9,095 bases of DNA from Rhizobiaceae bacterium (GTDB lineage: Bacteria > Pseudomonadota > Alphaproteobacteria > Rhizobiales > Rhizobiaceae): NCBI GenBank assembly GCA_020696915.1, contig JAJFMR010000100.1:1-9095 (forward strand), written 5' to 3'. This document shows positions 1 through 6,837 of this stretch, piece by piece (position 1 is the stretch's first letter; every line of letters starts with the position of its first letter). The notes under the pieces were generated by a model that was not told the DNA's origin, made no database searches, and saw only the letters and a list, made by a program, of their open reading frames with translations. Position numbers and translations under genes: made by a program.

Positions 1-192
1 GCCAAACGACCTGGTGAGGCCGGCCGGTAGCAGCAGACCGGCGCGTCGCACGGGTCTATCTCCGTTTCATCGGTCGGGGCGGAAAGAAGCCGCACATCGA
101 TGCACTTGCCGCCGGCCTGCCCGGAGGCCAAAGTCGCGGAACGAATTTTGGCCGGACGCTTCGTGCTCGCGGCCGATGGTCGAGAGGGAACC
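1..192. other. Unassigned stretch upstream of the SDR pseudogene
   Basis: No gene is recognised here. One + frame is open from position 2 and ends in a TGA at 194-196 that overlaps the ATG of the next gene as ATGA, an arrangement often seen with translationally coupled genes. However, its translation is arginine- and proline-rich, as expected of an out-of-phase reading of GC-rich DNA. Another + frame (from about 18) reads more like protein for some 40 codons but has no start or matching end. The stretch could hold the degraded tail of a gene that begins outside the window, or be plain leader DNA. No convincing promoter was seen. Confidence 0.3.
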
Positions 193-832
193 ATGAATCC
201 TGCGCGGCTGTTCAGTCTGGCCGGCCGCAAGGCCGTCGTCACGGGCGCAAGCCGCGGCATTGGCCGGGCCATTGCCGAGGCGCTGGCCGCCGCCGGCGCC
301 GAACTCGCCGTCACGGCCCGCGACAGAGAATCGCTCGAGGAGACCCGCCGGGTGATCGCGGCAGCCGGGGGCAGGGCGCACACCTATGCGCTCGACGTGC
401 GCGACGTTAAGGCGTGCGGCGGGGTGATCGGCTCGGCGGCAGCCGATCTCGGCGGCCTCGACATCCTCGTCAACAATGCCGGCCATGAGGAGGTCCGTGC
501 GTCGCTCGACGTCGAGGAGGACCTCTACTGCGGTGCCTTACGGTTCCTCCAAGTCCGGCCTGCTCGGCATGACGCGGGCGCTCGCCGCCGAGTGGGCGCC
601 GCTGGGCATCCGGGTCAACGCCATTGCGCCGGGCTACTTCCGGACGGCGATGACCGAAACGTTCTATGGTGACCCTGAATGGGAGCGGCGCATGCTGGAA
701 AAGATCCCGCAGCGGCGGTTCGGGCGCATGGACGACCTTGCCGGCGCGGCTCTTTTTCTCGCCAGCGACGCCTCATCCTATGTTACGGGCCATTGCATTC
801 CCGTCGACGGCGGCTATCTCGCCTCGATCTGA
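193..832 (+). pseudogene. Short-chain dehydrogenase/reductase, broken by an internal out-of-frame deletion
   Basis: This is a remnant of a classical SDR oxidoreductase, an NAD(P)-dependent cytoplasmic alcohol/ketone dehydrogenase. The start ATG at 193 follows a purine-rich ribosome site (GAGAGGGAA). The first part carries the Rossmann motif TGASRGIG (residues 17-24) and NNAG (94-97). After about 530 the family sequence continues in the next frame: active-site YGSSK (codons from 539), the segment IRVNAIAPGYFRT, and a typical SDR end VDGGYLASI. Only 58 bases separate the NNAG glycine from the catalytic tyrosine, whereas about 62 codons separate them in FabG-type SDRs. About 128 bases are therefore missing, including the strand with the catalytic serine. 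With them restored the protein would be about 255 residues, normal for the family. The product should be inactive. It leads the ABC/HisD-like operon, 15 bases before the ATPase gene, so it probably once acted on the same substrate. The exact SDR substrate cannot be read. Confidence 0.88.
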
Positions 833-847
833 AAACATAGGCGCCGC

Positions 848-2032
848 ATGGAGCGAATGAAGCCTGCTTTCCGTCAACCGCAGGCAGCAGAAGACCGCCA
901 GGCGGCCGTGTCGGTGCGCGGCGTGAGCATGGTCTATGATGGCGTGCATGCCGTCCGCGACGCTTCCTTCGACCTCGCACAGGGAAAATTCCTCACGATC
1001 CTCGGGCCGTCCGGTTCGGGAAAGACGACCTTGCTTCGGTTGATAGCGGGCTTTCTCGAGCCGACCAGCGGCGAGATCTTCATCAATGGCCGGGCCGTCA
1101 GCGCGGTGCCGCCGCACAGGCGCTCGATCGGCATGGTCTTCCAGAAACTCGCGCTCTTTCCGCATATGACGGCGGCCCAGAACGTCGCCTTTCCGCTGAA
1201 AATGCGCCGCCGGGATGCGCGCACCATTCCTGAAAGGGTGGAGCGGTATCTCGAACTCGTCCGGCTGGGCGGGCTGGGCGGGCGCCGGGTGCACGAACTC
1301 TCCGGCGGGCAGCAGCAGCGCGTGGCCATCGCCCGCGCGCTGGTCTTCGAACCCGACCTCCTGCTGCTCGACGAGCCCCTGGCGGCGCTGGACCGCAAGC
1401 TGCGGGAGGAAATGCAGCTCGAATTCCGACGCATACAGCGCCAGTTGGGCGTTACCACCATCAATGTCACCCATGACCAGCGCGAGGCGCTCGTCGTCTC
1501 CGACGAGGTGATCGTCATGGAGGCGGGCATGATCGAGCAGAACGCCTCGCCGCTCGACACCTATCGCGCGCCGGCCACTTCATTCGTGGCCAACTTCCTC
1601 GGTGTCACCAACCGGCTTTCCGGCGTGGTGACCTCGCTCGACGGAGATCGCATCGGCCTGTTGGCCGGCGACCACCTTATGGTCGGCGCGGCTGCCGGGC
1701 CGGGAGGATCTCTGCAAATCGGCGCAAGGGCCTCTGCAGCAATCCGCGCGGAGCAAATCCGCATCTCTCCCGACCTCTTCGCGCTCTCCGGGCTCGAGAC
1801 GGTGCTGTCCGGAACCGTGTCGGACGTCATTTTCGAGGGTGATCGGGTCGTCTATGAAATACTGACGGTGCTGCCCGAAACGGGACCGCTGCGCGTCTTC
1901 GACCATGACGTCGGTTCGCGCCGCCAGTACCGGGCCGGCGACGCCGTTCACCTGGGCTGGAATGCCCGCGACCTTTTCGTCTACAAAGCCGATCCGGAGC
2001 CTGCCGCGACCAAACCTGACAGAGGAGACTGA
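848..2032 (+). CDS. ABC transporter ATP-binding protein (PotA/FbpC type)
   Basis: This is the cytoplasmic ATPase of an ABC importer; it hydrolyses ATP to drive uptake through the two permeases downstream. Counted from 848, the 394-residue protein shows Walker A GPSGSGKT (53-60), Q-loop Gln99, the signature LSGGQQQR (151-158), Walker B LLLLDEP (171-177) with the ALD D-loop, and the switch histidine in THD (His209). A C-terminal domain of about 150 residues follows, as in PotA, FbpC and MalK-like subunits with a TOBE fold. The length is normal for this class. The start is uncertain: ATG 848 has only a weak ribosome site, and a second in-frame ATG at 857 has a GGAG just three bases ahead, which is too close. 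The gene ends one base before the ATG of the binding-protein gene. The specificity (polyamine, iron or another small solute) cannot be decided from the ATPase. Confidence 0.95.
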   Translation: MERMKPAFRQPQAAEDRQAAVSVRGVSMVYDGVHAVRDASFDLAQGKFLTILGPSGSGKTTLLRLIAGFLEPTSGEIFINGRAVSAVPPHRRSIGMVFQKLALFPHMTAAQNVAFPLKMRRRDARTIPERVERYLELVRLGGLGGRRVHELSGGQQQRVAIARALVFEPDLLLLDEPLAALDRKLREEMQLEFRRIQRQLGVTTINVTHDQREALVVSDEVIVMEAGMIEQNASPLDTYRAPATSFVANFLGVTNRLSGVVTSLDGDRIGLLAGDHLMVGAAAGPGGSLQIGARASAAIRAEQIRISPDLFALSGLETVLSGTVSDVIFEGDRVVYEILTVLPETGPLRVFDHDVGSRRQYRAGDAVHLGWNARDLFVYKADPEPAATKPDRGD

Positions 2033-2033
2033 G

Positions 2034-3140
2034 ATGAAGGGCCAGAAATTCGATTCGACCGTTGTGCTCCGACGCACCTTCCTGAAGGGAGCAGCGGCTT
2101 TTGGCGGTGCCGCGGCCTTGCGCGTGCCGCACGCCTTCGCACAGGAGCCCGCCAAGCCCGCTGAGATCATCGTGCGCGCCTGGGGCGGCAGCTGGGTGGA
2201 CAGCCTGAAGGCCGGCGTCTCCGACCCGTTCACCGCGAAGACCGGCGTCGCCGTCCGCCACGACCTGACGGAGGACAACGAGATTCAGCCCAAGGTGTGG
2301 GCGGCGGTGGCGCAGGGGCGCGTTCCGCCGATCCACATCAACTGGGATACCACCACCAATGCGACCAAGTCGGCGCTGCGGGGCGTGACCGAAGACCTCT
2401 CCGATCTCGCCAATCTGAAGAACACGACGGATCTGGCCAAGCCGGTCGGCCTGGACGGATATCCGATCGTCAATACCTATGGCTATGTCTATGTCCTGGC
2501 ATTCCGGCCGGAGGCTTTCCCGGACGGCCCGCCGAAGTCGTGGAAGGATCTGCTCGACCCGAAGTTCAAGGGCCGCATCGCCTTCTACAATGACGGCATC
2601 GGCTTCCACTTTCCTGCCCAGGTCGCCGGCGGCGGGAAGCTCGAGGACATCCCCGGCAACATGCAGCCGGCGTGGGACTTCATCGCAAAAATGAAGGAGC
2701 AGCAGCCGCTGCTCGGCGAGGATCCCGATTTCACCGCCTGGTTCCAGCGCGGCGAGATCGATGCGGCCTGCACCATCTCCACCAATGCGCGCGAGGCAAA
2801 GAAGAACGGCGTGAACATCGACTGGGTGGTGCCCGCGGAGGGCGCCAAGTTCGATACCGACGGTCTCTGGATCCCCAAGGGCCTGCCCGAAAACGAGCTC
2901 TACTGGGCGAAGGAATACATCAACTTCGCGCTGACCAAGGAGGCGCAGCAGGTCTGGCTCGACGGGTTGGGACTGCCCGGCGTCGTTCCGGGCGTCAACC
3001 CTCCCGCCGACCTCGCCGACGATCCGTCCTATCCGACCAGCGAGGAGGACTTCAAGAACCTCATCCGCATCTCGTCCAAGGTTCAGGTCGAGAACGAGAG
3101 CGAGTGGTTTTCGAAGTTCAAGTCGATCATGCAGGGCTGA
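2034..3140 (+). CDS. Periplasmic solute-binding protein of an ABC importer, Tat-exported
   Basis: This 368-residue extracellular solute-binding protein of the PotD-like family captures the substrate in the periplasm and delivers it to the permease pair. The start ATG 2034 is set by a strong AGAGGAG at 2021-2027, six bases ahead, and lies one base after the stop of the ATPase gene. The N-terminus has a twin-arginine signal, RRTFLKG (residues 13-19), then an Ala/Gly-rich stretch and a likely cleavage after AFA (34-36), so it is probably exported folded by the Tat route, as in many rhizobial binding proteins. The mature part starts with an AEIIVRAWGGSW-type strand, includes SWKDLLDPKFKGRIAF (a signature of PotD/iron-binding folds) and ends with helices around EAQQVW. 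I see no way to read the ligand. Polyamine binding should not be assumed from the family name, because members bind very different small molecules. Confidence 0.93.
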   Translation: MKGQKFDSTVVLRRTFLKGAAAFGGAAALRVPHAFAQEPAKPAEIIVRAWGGSWVDSLKAGVSDPFTAKTGVAVRHDLTEDNEIQPKVWAAVAQGRVPPIHINWDTTTNATKSALRGVTEDLSDLANLKNTTDLAKPVGLDGYPIVNTYGYVYVLAFRPEAFPDGPPKSWKDLLDPKFKGRIAFYNDGIGFHFPAQVAGGGKLEDIPGNMQPAWDFIAKMKEQQPLLGEDPDFTAWFQRGEIDAACTISTNAREAKKNGVNIDWVVPAEGAKFDTDGLWIPKGLPENELYWAKEYINFALTKEAQQVWLDGLGLPGVVPGVNPPADLADDPSYPTSEEDFKNLIRISSKVQVENESEWFSKFKSIMQG

Positions 3141-3143
3141 CCG

Positions 3144-4130
3144 GTGGCCGGGCCGCCGTTCGACGGCGTCCCTTCCTCCCCTGGAACCAGGGCATTGCGA
3201 CACAGCGCATATCCCCTCCGCTGGCGCGTCATGGACGCGCTCGAGGCTGCCGCAGCCGTGGTCTGGCCGGCGCGGTTCGCGGCCGCCGTGCCCTACCTCA
3301 TGCTGGCGCCGGCAGTCCTGCTCGTCGGCCTTCTGGTCATTGGTCTGGCCTATATAGGCGACACGAGCCTGCGAACCCTCGACACCTCGACCTTCCTACT
3401 GTCGGACGACTACACGCTCGCGAATTATCGGCGGGCGCTCTCGGAATCCCTGTTCCGGACGGTCGCTGCGAGAAGCCTGCAGGCGTCGCTCATCGTCACC
3501 GCGGTGACGCTGCTGCTTGCCTTCCCATACGCCTACCTCATGGTGAGGACCCCGTCCGCCGCCCTGCGCAAGCTGCTGCTGATCGCGCTTTTCCTGCCCT
3601 TCTTCATTGGCCAGGTGGTTCGCGCCTATGGCTGGCTCATAATTCTCGGCAACCAGGGCATGGTGAACGATGCGCTGAGCCTGGTCGGCGTGGCCCCGCT
3701 TCGGCTCCTCTACAACTACCCTTCCGTTCTCTTCGGCCTCATCCAGTACATGCTGCCCTTCGCGGTGCTGATGCTGGCCCCGGCGCTGACCGCAATTCCC
3801 GAGGAACTCGAGGCGGCTGCGCATTCCCTGGGGGCGAACTGGCTGCGCGCCTTCTGGCATGTCGTCCTGCCGCTGGCCCGTCCGGGGCTGGTCGGTGCCG
3901 GCCTGGTCGTCCTGACGCTCACGCTGACCGATTTCGCCATGCCGGCGATCCTCGGCGGCGGCTCGCAGGACTTTATCGCCAACGCCATTTACGACCAGTT
4001 CTTCCGCACGTCCGACCAGGGGCTGGGCGCGACGCTGGCGCTGCTGCTGGTCGCTGCCGGCTCGCTGTTGGTCGGCCTCGTGCTTTACCTGTTCGGGGCG
4101 GGCACCCTCGCCATGGGCAGGCGCCGATGA
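3144..4130 (+). CDS. ABC transporter permease, PotB type
   Basis: This is an inner-membrane permease forming half of the import channel. From GTG 3144 it is 328 residues long, with six clear hydrophobic segments at about 49-71, 112-134, 144-168, 190-217, 248-272 and 294-318. The EAA coupling loop that contacts the ATPase is clear: EELEAAAHSLG (220-230), then VVLPLARPG (240-248). The start is ambiguous. GTG 3144 lies three bases after the binding-protein stop with a modest AGGG seven bases ahead, which fits operon spacing. ATG 3231 (residue 30) would give a shorter tail but has no good ribosome site; the first 29 residues look unstructured, so either is possible. The 3' end overlaps the next permease by four bases (ATGA), indicating translational coupling and one-to-one partnership. 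Confidence 0.93.
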   Translation: MAGPPFDGVPSSPGTRALRHSAYPLRWRVMDALEAAAAVVWPARFAAAVPYLMLAPAVLLVGLLVIGLAYIGDTSLRTLDTSTFLLSDDYTLANYRRALSESLFRTVAARSLQASLIVTAVTLLLAFPYAYLMVRTPSAALRKLLLIALFLPFFIGQVVRAYGWLIILGNQGMVNDALSLVGVAPLRLLYNYPSVLFGLIQYMLPFAVLMLAPALTAIPEELEAAAHSLGANWLRAFWHVVLPLARPGLVGAGLVVLTLTLTDFAMPAILGGGSQDFIANAIYDQFFRTSDQGLGATLALLLVAAGSLLVGLVLYLFGAGTLAMGRRR

Positions 4131-4927
4131 CCGGCTCGCTCGGCAAGAGCGTGGTCCTGTGGAGCGTCGTCGCCTGCGGGCTGGTGATTCTGTCGGCCCC
4201 GACCCTGGTCGTCCTCGGCGCGTCTTTCACGGCCGGCAACATAATCGCCTTCCCGCCTGAAGGACTGTCGCTCAAATGGTATTCCCGGATCGCCGGCGCC
4301 GGCGATCTCTGGAACGCTTTCCAGCGATCGCTCTATGTCGCGTTCGTCTGCACGCTCGCCGCAATTCCGGTCGGCACGCTTGCCGGCATTGCGCTGGCGA
4401 AATATGCGGTGCGCCCGGAAAGGACGATCCAGGTCTACCTGCTTTTGCCCTTCACAATCCCGCTGATCGGTTCCGGCATCGGGCTGATGCTCCTGTTCGG
4501 TGATCTGCGGCTGCTCGGACAGCTCTGGCCGGTGGGGATCGCCTGCTGCGTCATCAACCTGCCCTTCATGATCTGGGCGGTGATGGCGAGCGCTTCGGCT
4601 CTCGACCCGGAGCTGGAGCTTGCCGCCGCCAGCTGCGGCGCTCCGCCGCTGTCGACCTTCCTGCATGTCACGCTGCCTGCGGTCGTGCCCGGCGTGATCA
4701 GCGGCTCGCTGCTGATGTTCATCCTGGCCTTGAACGAATTCCTGGTCAGCCTGCTTCTGGTCGACGCGCGCATCGTCACGCTGCCTGTTCATATCTACAA
4801 TTCGATCCGCTCGATCATCACCCCCGACCTGGCGGCGATCTCGGTGGTGTTCATCGCCTGCGCGGCCGCTGCCGTCCTGCTGCTCGACCGGCTGGTGGGG
4901 CTGGAGATCTTCCTGAAGTCGAAATGA
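4127..4927 (+). CDS. ABC transporter permease, PotC type
   Basis: This is the second inner-membrane permease of the importer, 266 residues. The ATG at 4127 overlaps the stop of the first permease gene (ATGA). Hydrophobic segments lie at about 8-31, 68-92, 102-124, 135-156, 186-210 and 236-256, the usual six. The coupling loop is visible as LELAAASCGAPP (163-174) followed by VTLPAVVPG (181-189). It retains the invariant glycine and LP, although the first loop residue is less standard than in the partner permease. The pairing of one longer and one shorter permease is typical of PotB/PotC-like importers. The gene ends 42 bases before the HisD-like gene on the same strand, with only a short A-rich spacer and no strong terminator, so cotranscription is likely. 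Confidence 0.94.
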   Translation: MTGSLGKSVVLWSVVACGLVILSAPTLVVLGASFTAGNIIAFPPEGLSLKWYSRIAGAGDLWNAFQRSLYVAFVCTLAAIPVGTLAGIALAKYAVRPERTIQVYLLLPFTIPLIGSGIGLMLLFGDLRLLGQLWPVGIACCVINLPFMIWAVMASASALDPELELAAASCGAPPLSTFLHVTLPAVVPGVISGSLLMFILALNEFLVSLLLVDARIVTLPVHIYNSIRSIITPDLAAISVVFIACAAAAVLLLDRLVGLEIFLKSK

Positions 4928-4969
4928 ACGAGGCGGCGGCCGGCTTCTGAAAAAAATGAGTGAATGCCG

Positions 4970-6286
4970 ATGTCCGAGGTTTCCTTCCACGACCTGTCCA
5001 TGCTCTCCGAGGCCGATCGCGCGCGGCTCTTCAGCCGTTCCGAAACGGATCTCTCCGGCTTCATCGAAAAGGTGCGGCCGATCATCGATGCGGTCCGCAC
5101 CGAAGGTGACGCCGCGCTCGTCCGTTTTGCCCGCGATCTCGATCGCGCCGAGCTCGAGGCGGGGAGCCTGAAGGCCGCGCAAGCCGAGTTCGACGCCGCC
5201 TTTGAAAAGGTCGACGCGGACGTGATTTCGGCGATCCGCTTCGGCATCGACAACATCCGCCGCTTTCACGAGGAACAAAAGCCCGAAGCCATGTGGCTCA
5301 AGGAGATCCGGCCGGGCGCCTACGCCGGCGACCGTTTCACGCCGATCCGGTCCGTGGCGCTTTATGTCCCGCGCGGCAAGGGTGCGTTCCCCTCGGTCAC
5401 CATGATGACGGCGGTCCCTGCGGCAGTCGCCGGCGTGCCCGAGATCGCCATCCTCACTCCGCCTGCGCCCGACGGAACGGTCGATGCCGCGACGCTGGTG
5501 GCGGCCCGCCTTGCCGGGGTGGAGACGGTCTACAAGGCGGGCGGCGCCCAGGCAGTGGCCGCCGCCGCCTACGGCACGGAAACGGTGAAGCCGGCGCGCA
5601 AGATCGTCGGTCCGGGCAGCCCGTTCGTGGTGGCGGCCAAGCGGCTGCTTGCCGGTGTAATAGACCCCGGCCTGCCGGCAGGACCTTCGGAGGCCATCAT
5701 TTTTGCCGACGATACCGTGAACGGCGGCCTTGCGGCATTGGACCTGCTGGTCGAGGCCGAGCACGGACCGGACTCCTCGGCCTATCTGGTGACCCACAGC
5801 CGACGTGTCGCCGAGGAAGCGCGGGCCTCCTTGCCCGAGCACTGGAGCCGCATGACCGAACAGCGCGTCTCGTTCTCGCGTGCCGTGCTTTCGGGCCGCT
5901 GCGGCGGCATCGTGCTCACCCCTTCGCTGGATGAGAGCTATCGCTTCGTCAACGACTACGCTCCGGAGCACCTGGAGATCCTGTCTACGGATCCCTTCGC
6001 GCATCTCGGCCACATCACGGAAGCCGCGGAGATCCTGATGGGACCGCACACGCCGGTTTCCATTGCCAATTTCGGCCTTGGTCCCAACGCCGTCCTGCCG
6101 ACCAGCGGCTGGGCCCGCAGTTTCGGCCCGCTGTCGGTTTCCGATTTCGTGAAAAGGTCGTCGATCGGCTACGTCACCGCGTCCGCCTATCCCGAGTTCG
6201 CCGCGCATGCGCGGACGCTGGCGCGCTACGAGGGATTTTCCTCGCACGAGCATGCCGTGTCGGATGTGAGGCAGAGATATCTCTGA
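4970..6286 (+). CDS. Histidinol-dehydrogenase-family NAD-dependent alcohol dehydrogenase, probably catabolic
   Basis: This 438-residue protein is full length for the HisD family, whose founding member is a zinc enzyme that oxidises an alcohol to an acid in two NAD steps. ATG 4970 is preferred over ATG 4964 because the weak purine-rich GAG at 4958-4960 is nine bases from it and only three from the other. Conserved parts are GGAQAVAAAAYGTETV, GPSEAIIFAD, the general acid/base pair in APEHL (Glu333, His334) and the C-terminal zinc histidine in EGFSSH (His426). Compared with E. coli HisD from memory, Gln259 is Glu (Glu262, in LLVEAEHG), His262 is kept (His265), Asp360 is Asn (Asn367, in ANFGLGPNAVLPT), and His367 is Ala (Ala374). 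Two of four zinc-ligand positions therefore differ, though both replacements could still bind metal. No other his gene is nearby, and it sits behind an ABC importer and an SDR. That context suggests a catabolic role, for example like HpsN, which oxidises dihydroxypropanesulfonate. The substrate is inferred, not shown. Confidence 0.88.
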   Translation: MSEVSFHDLSMLSEADRARLFSRSETDLSGFIEKVRPIIDAVRTEGDAALVRFARDLDRAELEAGSLKAAQAEFDAAFEKVDADVISAIRFGIDNIRRFHEEQKPEAMWLKEIRPGAYAGDRFTPIRSVALYVPRGKGAFPSVTMMTAVPAAVAGVPEIAILTPPAPDGTVDAATLVAARLAGVETVYKAGGAQAVAAAAYGTETVKPARKIVGPGSPFVVAAKRLLAGVIDPGLPAGPSEAIIFADDTVNGGLAALDLLVEAEHGPDSSAYLVTHSRRVAEEARASLPEHWSRMTEQRVSFSRAVLSGRCGGIVLTPSLDESYRFVNDYAPEHLEILSTDPFAHLGHITEAAEILMGPHTPVSIANFGLGPNAVLPTSGWARSFGPLSVSDFVKRSSIGYVTASAYPEFAAHARTLARYEGFSSHEHAVSDVRQRYL

Positions 6287-6459
6287 GGCCGGTCCCCCGA
6301 TGGGCGGCTCGGAAGCTCCGGATCGCCACGCGCATGCCTTCGCCGCGTGCGGCGTTTGCAGCAGAGCTGCACACTTGCCGACATCGACCTTTTCACGTGT
6401 GCAGTCGCATGCAACTACAATTAAGGCGCCGTCATGAGAACGAAGCTCGATCGCTCTGG
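6287..6459. other. Non-coding stretch between the HisD-like gene and the vapC remnant
   Basis: No gene is seen. The stretch includes a small GC-rich inverted repeat (CGCCGCGTGCGGCG, 6341-6354) followed by TTTGCA, too short for a confident terminator of the upstream operon. It also holds a weak promoter-like pair listed separately. The N-terminal half expected for the PIN-domain remnant that follows is not found here in any frame. Confidence 0.4.
6392..6421 (+). promoter_or_regulatory. Weak sigma70-like promoter candidate
   Basis: TTCACG at 6392-6397 (4 of 6 matches to the -35 consensus) and TACAAT at 6416-6421 (5 of 6 matches to -10) are separated by 18 bases. The -10 lies in the only AT-rich patch of the gap. 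It points into the vapC remnant and might also feed the aminopeptidase gene 400 bases on. Such matches arise by chance, so this is only a candidate. Confidence 0.22.
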
Positions 6460-6731
6460 GGCCGTGAAAGGGCCGCAAGGCTCCTGTCGTGGCTCGAACG
6501 CCTTCCGGAGATCTATGGTGCCTGCATTCTCGATGTGAACGCCGCAGTCGCCATGACGGCGGGCGTCATGGAGGATTCAGCGATCGCCGCCGGCAGCATC
6601 CGAGGCTCGCAGACCTGCTCATAGCCGCGACTGCCAGAACATGTTCGCTGCGGCTTTTGACGTCGAATATTCGGCGCTTCGCACCGCTGGACGTCGATTG
6701 CATGAACCCCGTCGACATACCGCCGGAGTGA
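6460..6731 (+). pseudogene. VapC-like PIN-domain toxin remnant, N-terminally truncated and frameshifted
   Basis: This is the C-terminal half of a type II toxin-antitoxin ribonuclease of the PIN (VapC/FitB) family. From 6460 one frame reads GRERAARLLSWLERL, then an ILDVNAAVAMTAG segment and AIAAG, matching the middle helices of VapC. At about 6590-6597 the homology moves to the next frame: HPRLADLLIAATA, carrying the conserved acidic Asp, then LRLLTSNIRRFAPLDV (family form about TRNxxDF) and a family-like end MNPVDIPPE before TGA 6729-6731. A one-base deletion (or two-base insertion) explains the shift. The first half, with the LDTN aspartate and the second acidic residue, is missing, and no antitoxin gene is adjacent. 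The aspartate usual in TRNxxDF is arginine here, suggesting further drift. The piece cannot encode an active nuclease. Family assignment is from motif recognition only. Confidence 0.72.
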
Positions 6732-6756
6732 AGTCGCCCCCGCATCGACTGCGCCA

Positions 6757-6794
6757 TGCGGGTCCTCCCGCGGAAGCAGGTTGACCGCCCCTGC
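6757..6794 (+). other. Two small hairpins ahead of the aminopeptidase gene
   Basis: GCGGG-TCCT-CCCGC (6758-6771) forms a perfect five-base stem with a four-base loop. GCAGG (6776-6780) can pair with CCTGC (6790-6794) across a nine-base loop. Neither is followed by a T-run, so they are not simple terminators. They could be leader structure or chance in GC-rich DNA. Confidence 0.2.
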
Positions 6795-6809
6795 CTGCGG
6801 GCTTAGGTC
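6781..6809 (+). promoter_or_regulatory. Weak promoter candidate for the aminopeptidase gene
   Basis: TTGACC at 6781-6786 matches the -35 consensus in five of six bases. The -10 position 16-17 bases further reads TTAGGT/TAGGTC, a poor match. Transcription from it would start near 6815 and give a short leader containing the ribosome site AGAAGGG before ATG 6838. The -35 overlaps the second small hairpin. This is suggestive only. Confidence 0.2.
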
Positions 6810-6837
6810 CGGACAAAAGAGGAGCAAGAAGGGCGCC

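Noticed and set aside
1905..2033. Longer start for the binding protein
   Set aside because: It would overlap the ATPase gene and bury the Tat signal. The strong AGAGGAG site points to ATG 2034.
1827..3203. 458-codon open frame on the - strand
   Set aside because: It is antisense to the binding-protein gene, with low-complexity composition and no motif.
2672..4126. Upstream in-frame extension of the second permease (751 codons in total)
   Set aside because: The extension is an Arg/Ala-rich out-of-phase reading of the binding-protein and first permease genes. The real start is ATG 4127 in the ATGA overlap.
848..4927. Naming the importer potABCD (spermidine/putrescine)
   Set aside because: Family resemblance does not fix the ligand; PotD-like proteins bind many solutes, and no polyamine enzyme is nearby.
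4970..6286. Calling this gene hisD (histidine biosynthesis)
   Set aside because: The zinc-ligand changes, the loss of the His367 equivalent and the transport-operon context argue against assigning the biosynthetic gene name.
4085..6478. 797-codon open frame on the - strand
   Set aside because: It is antisense to the second permease and the HisD-like gene, both clear families. Its product is rich in Arg/His/Gly/Asp with no domain, as expected from GC-rich codons read backwards.
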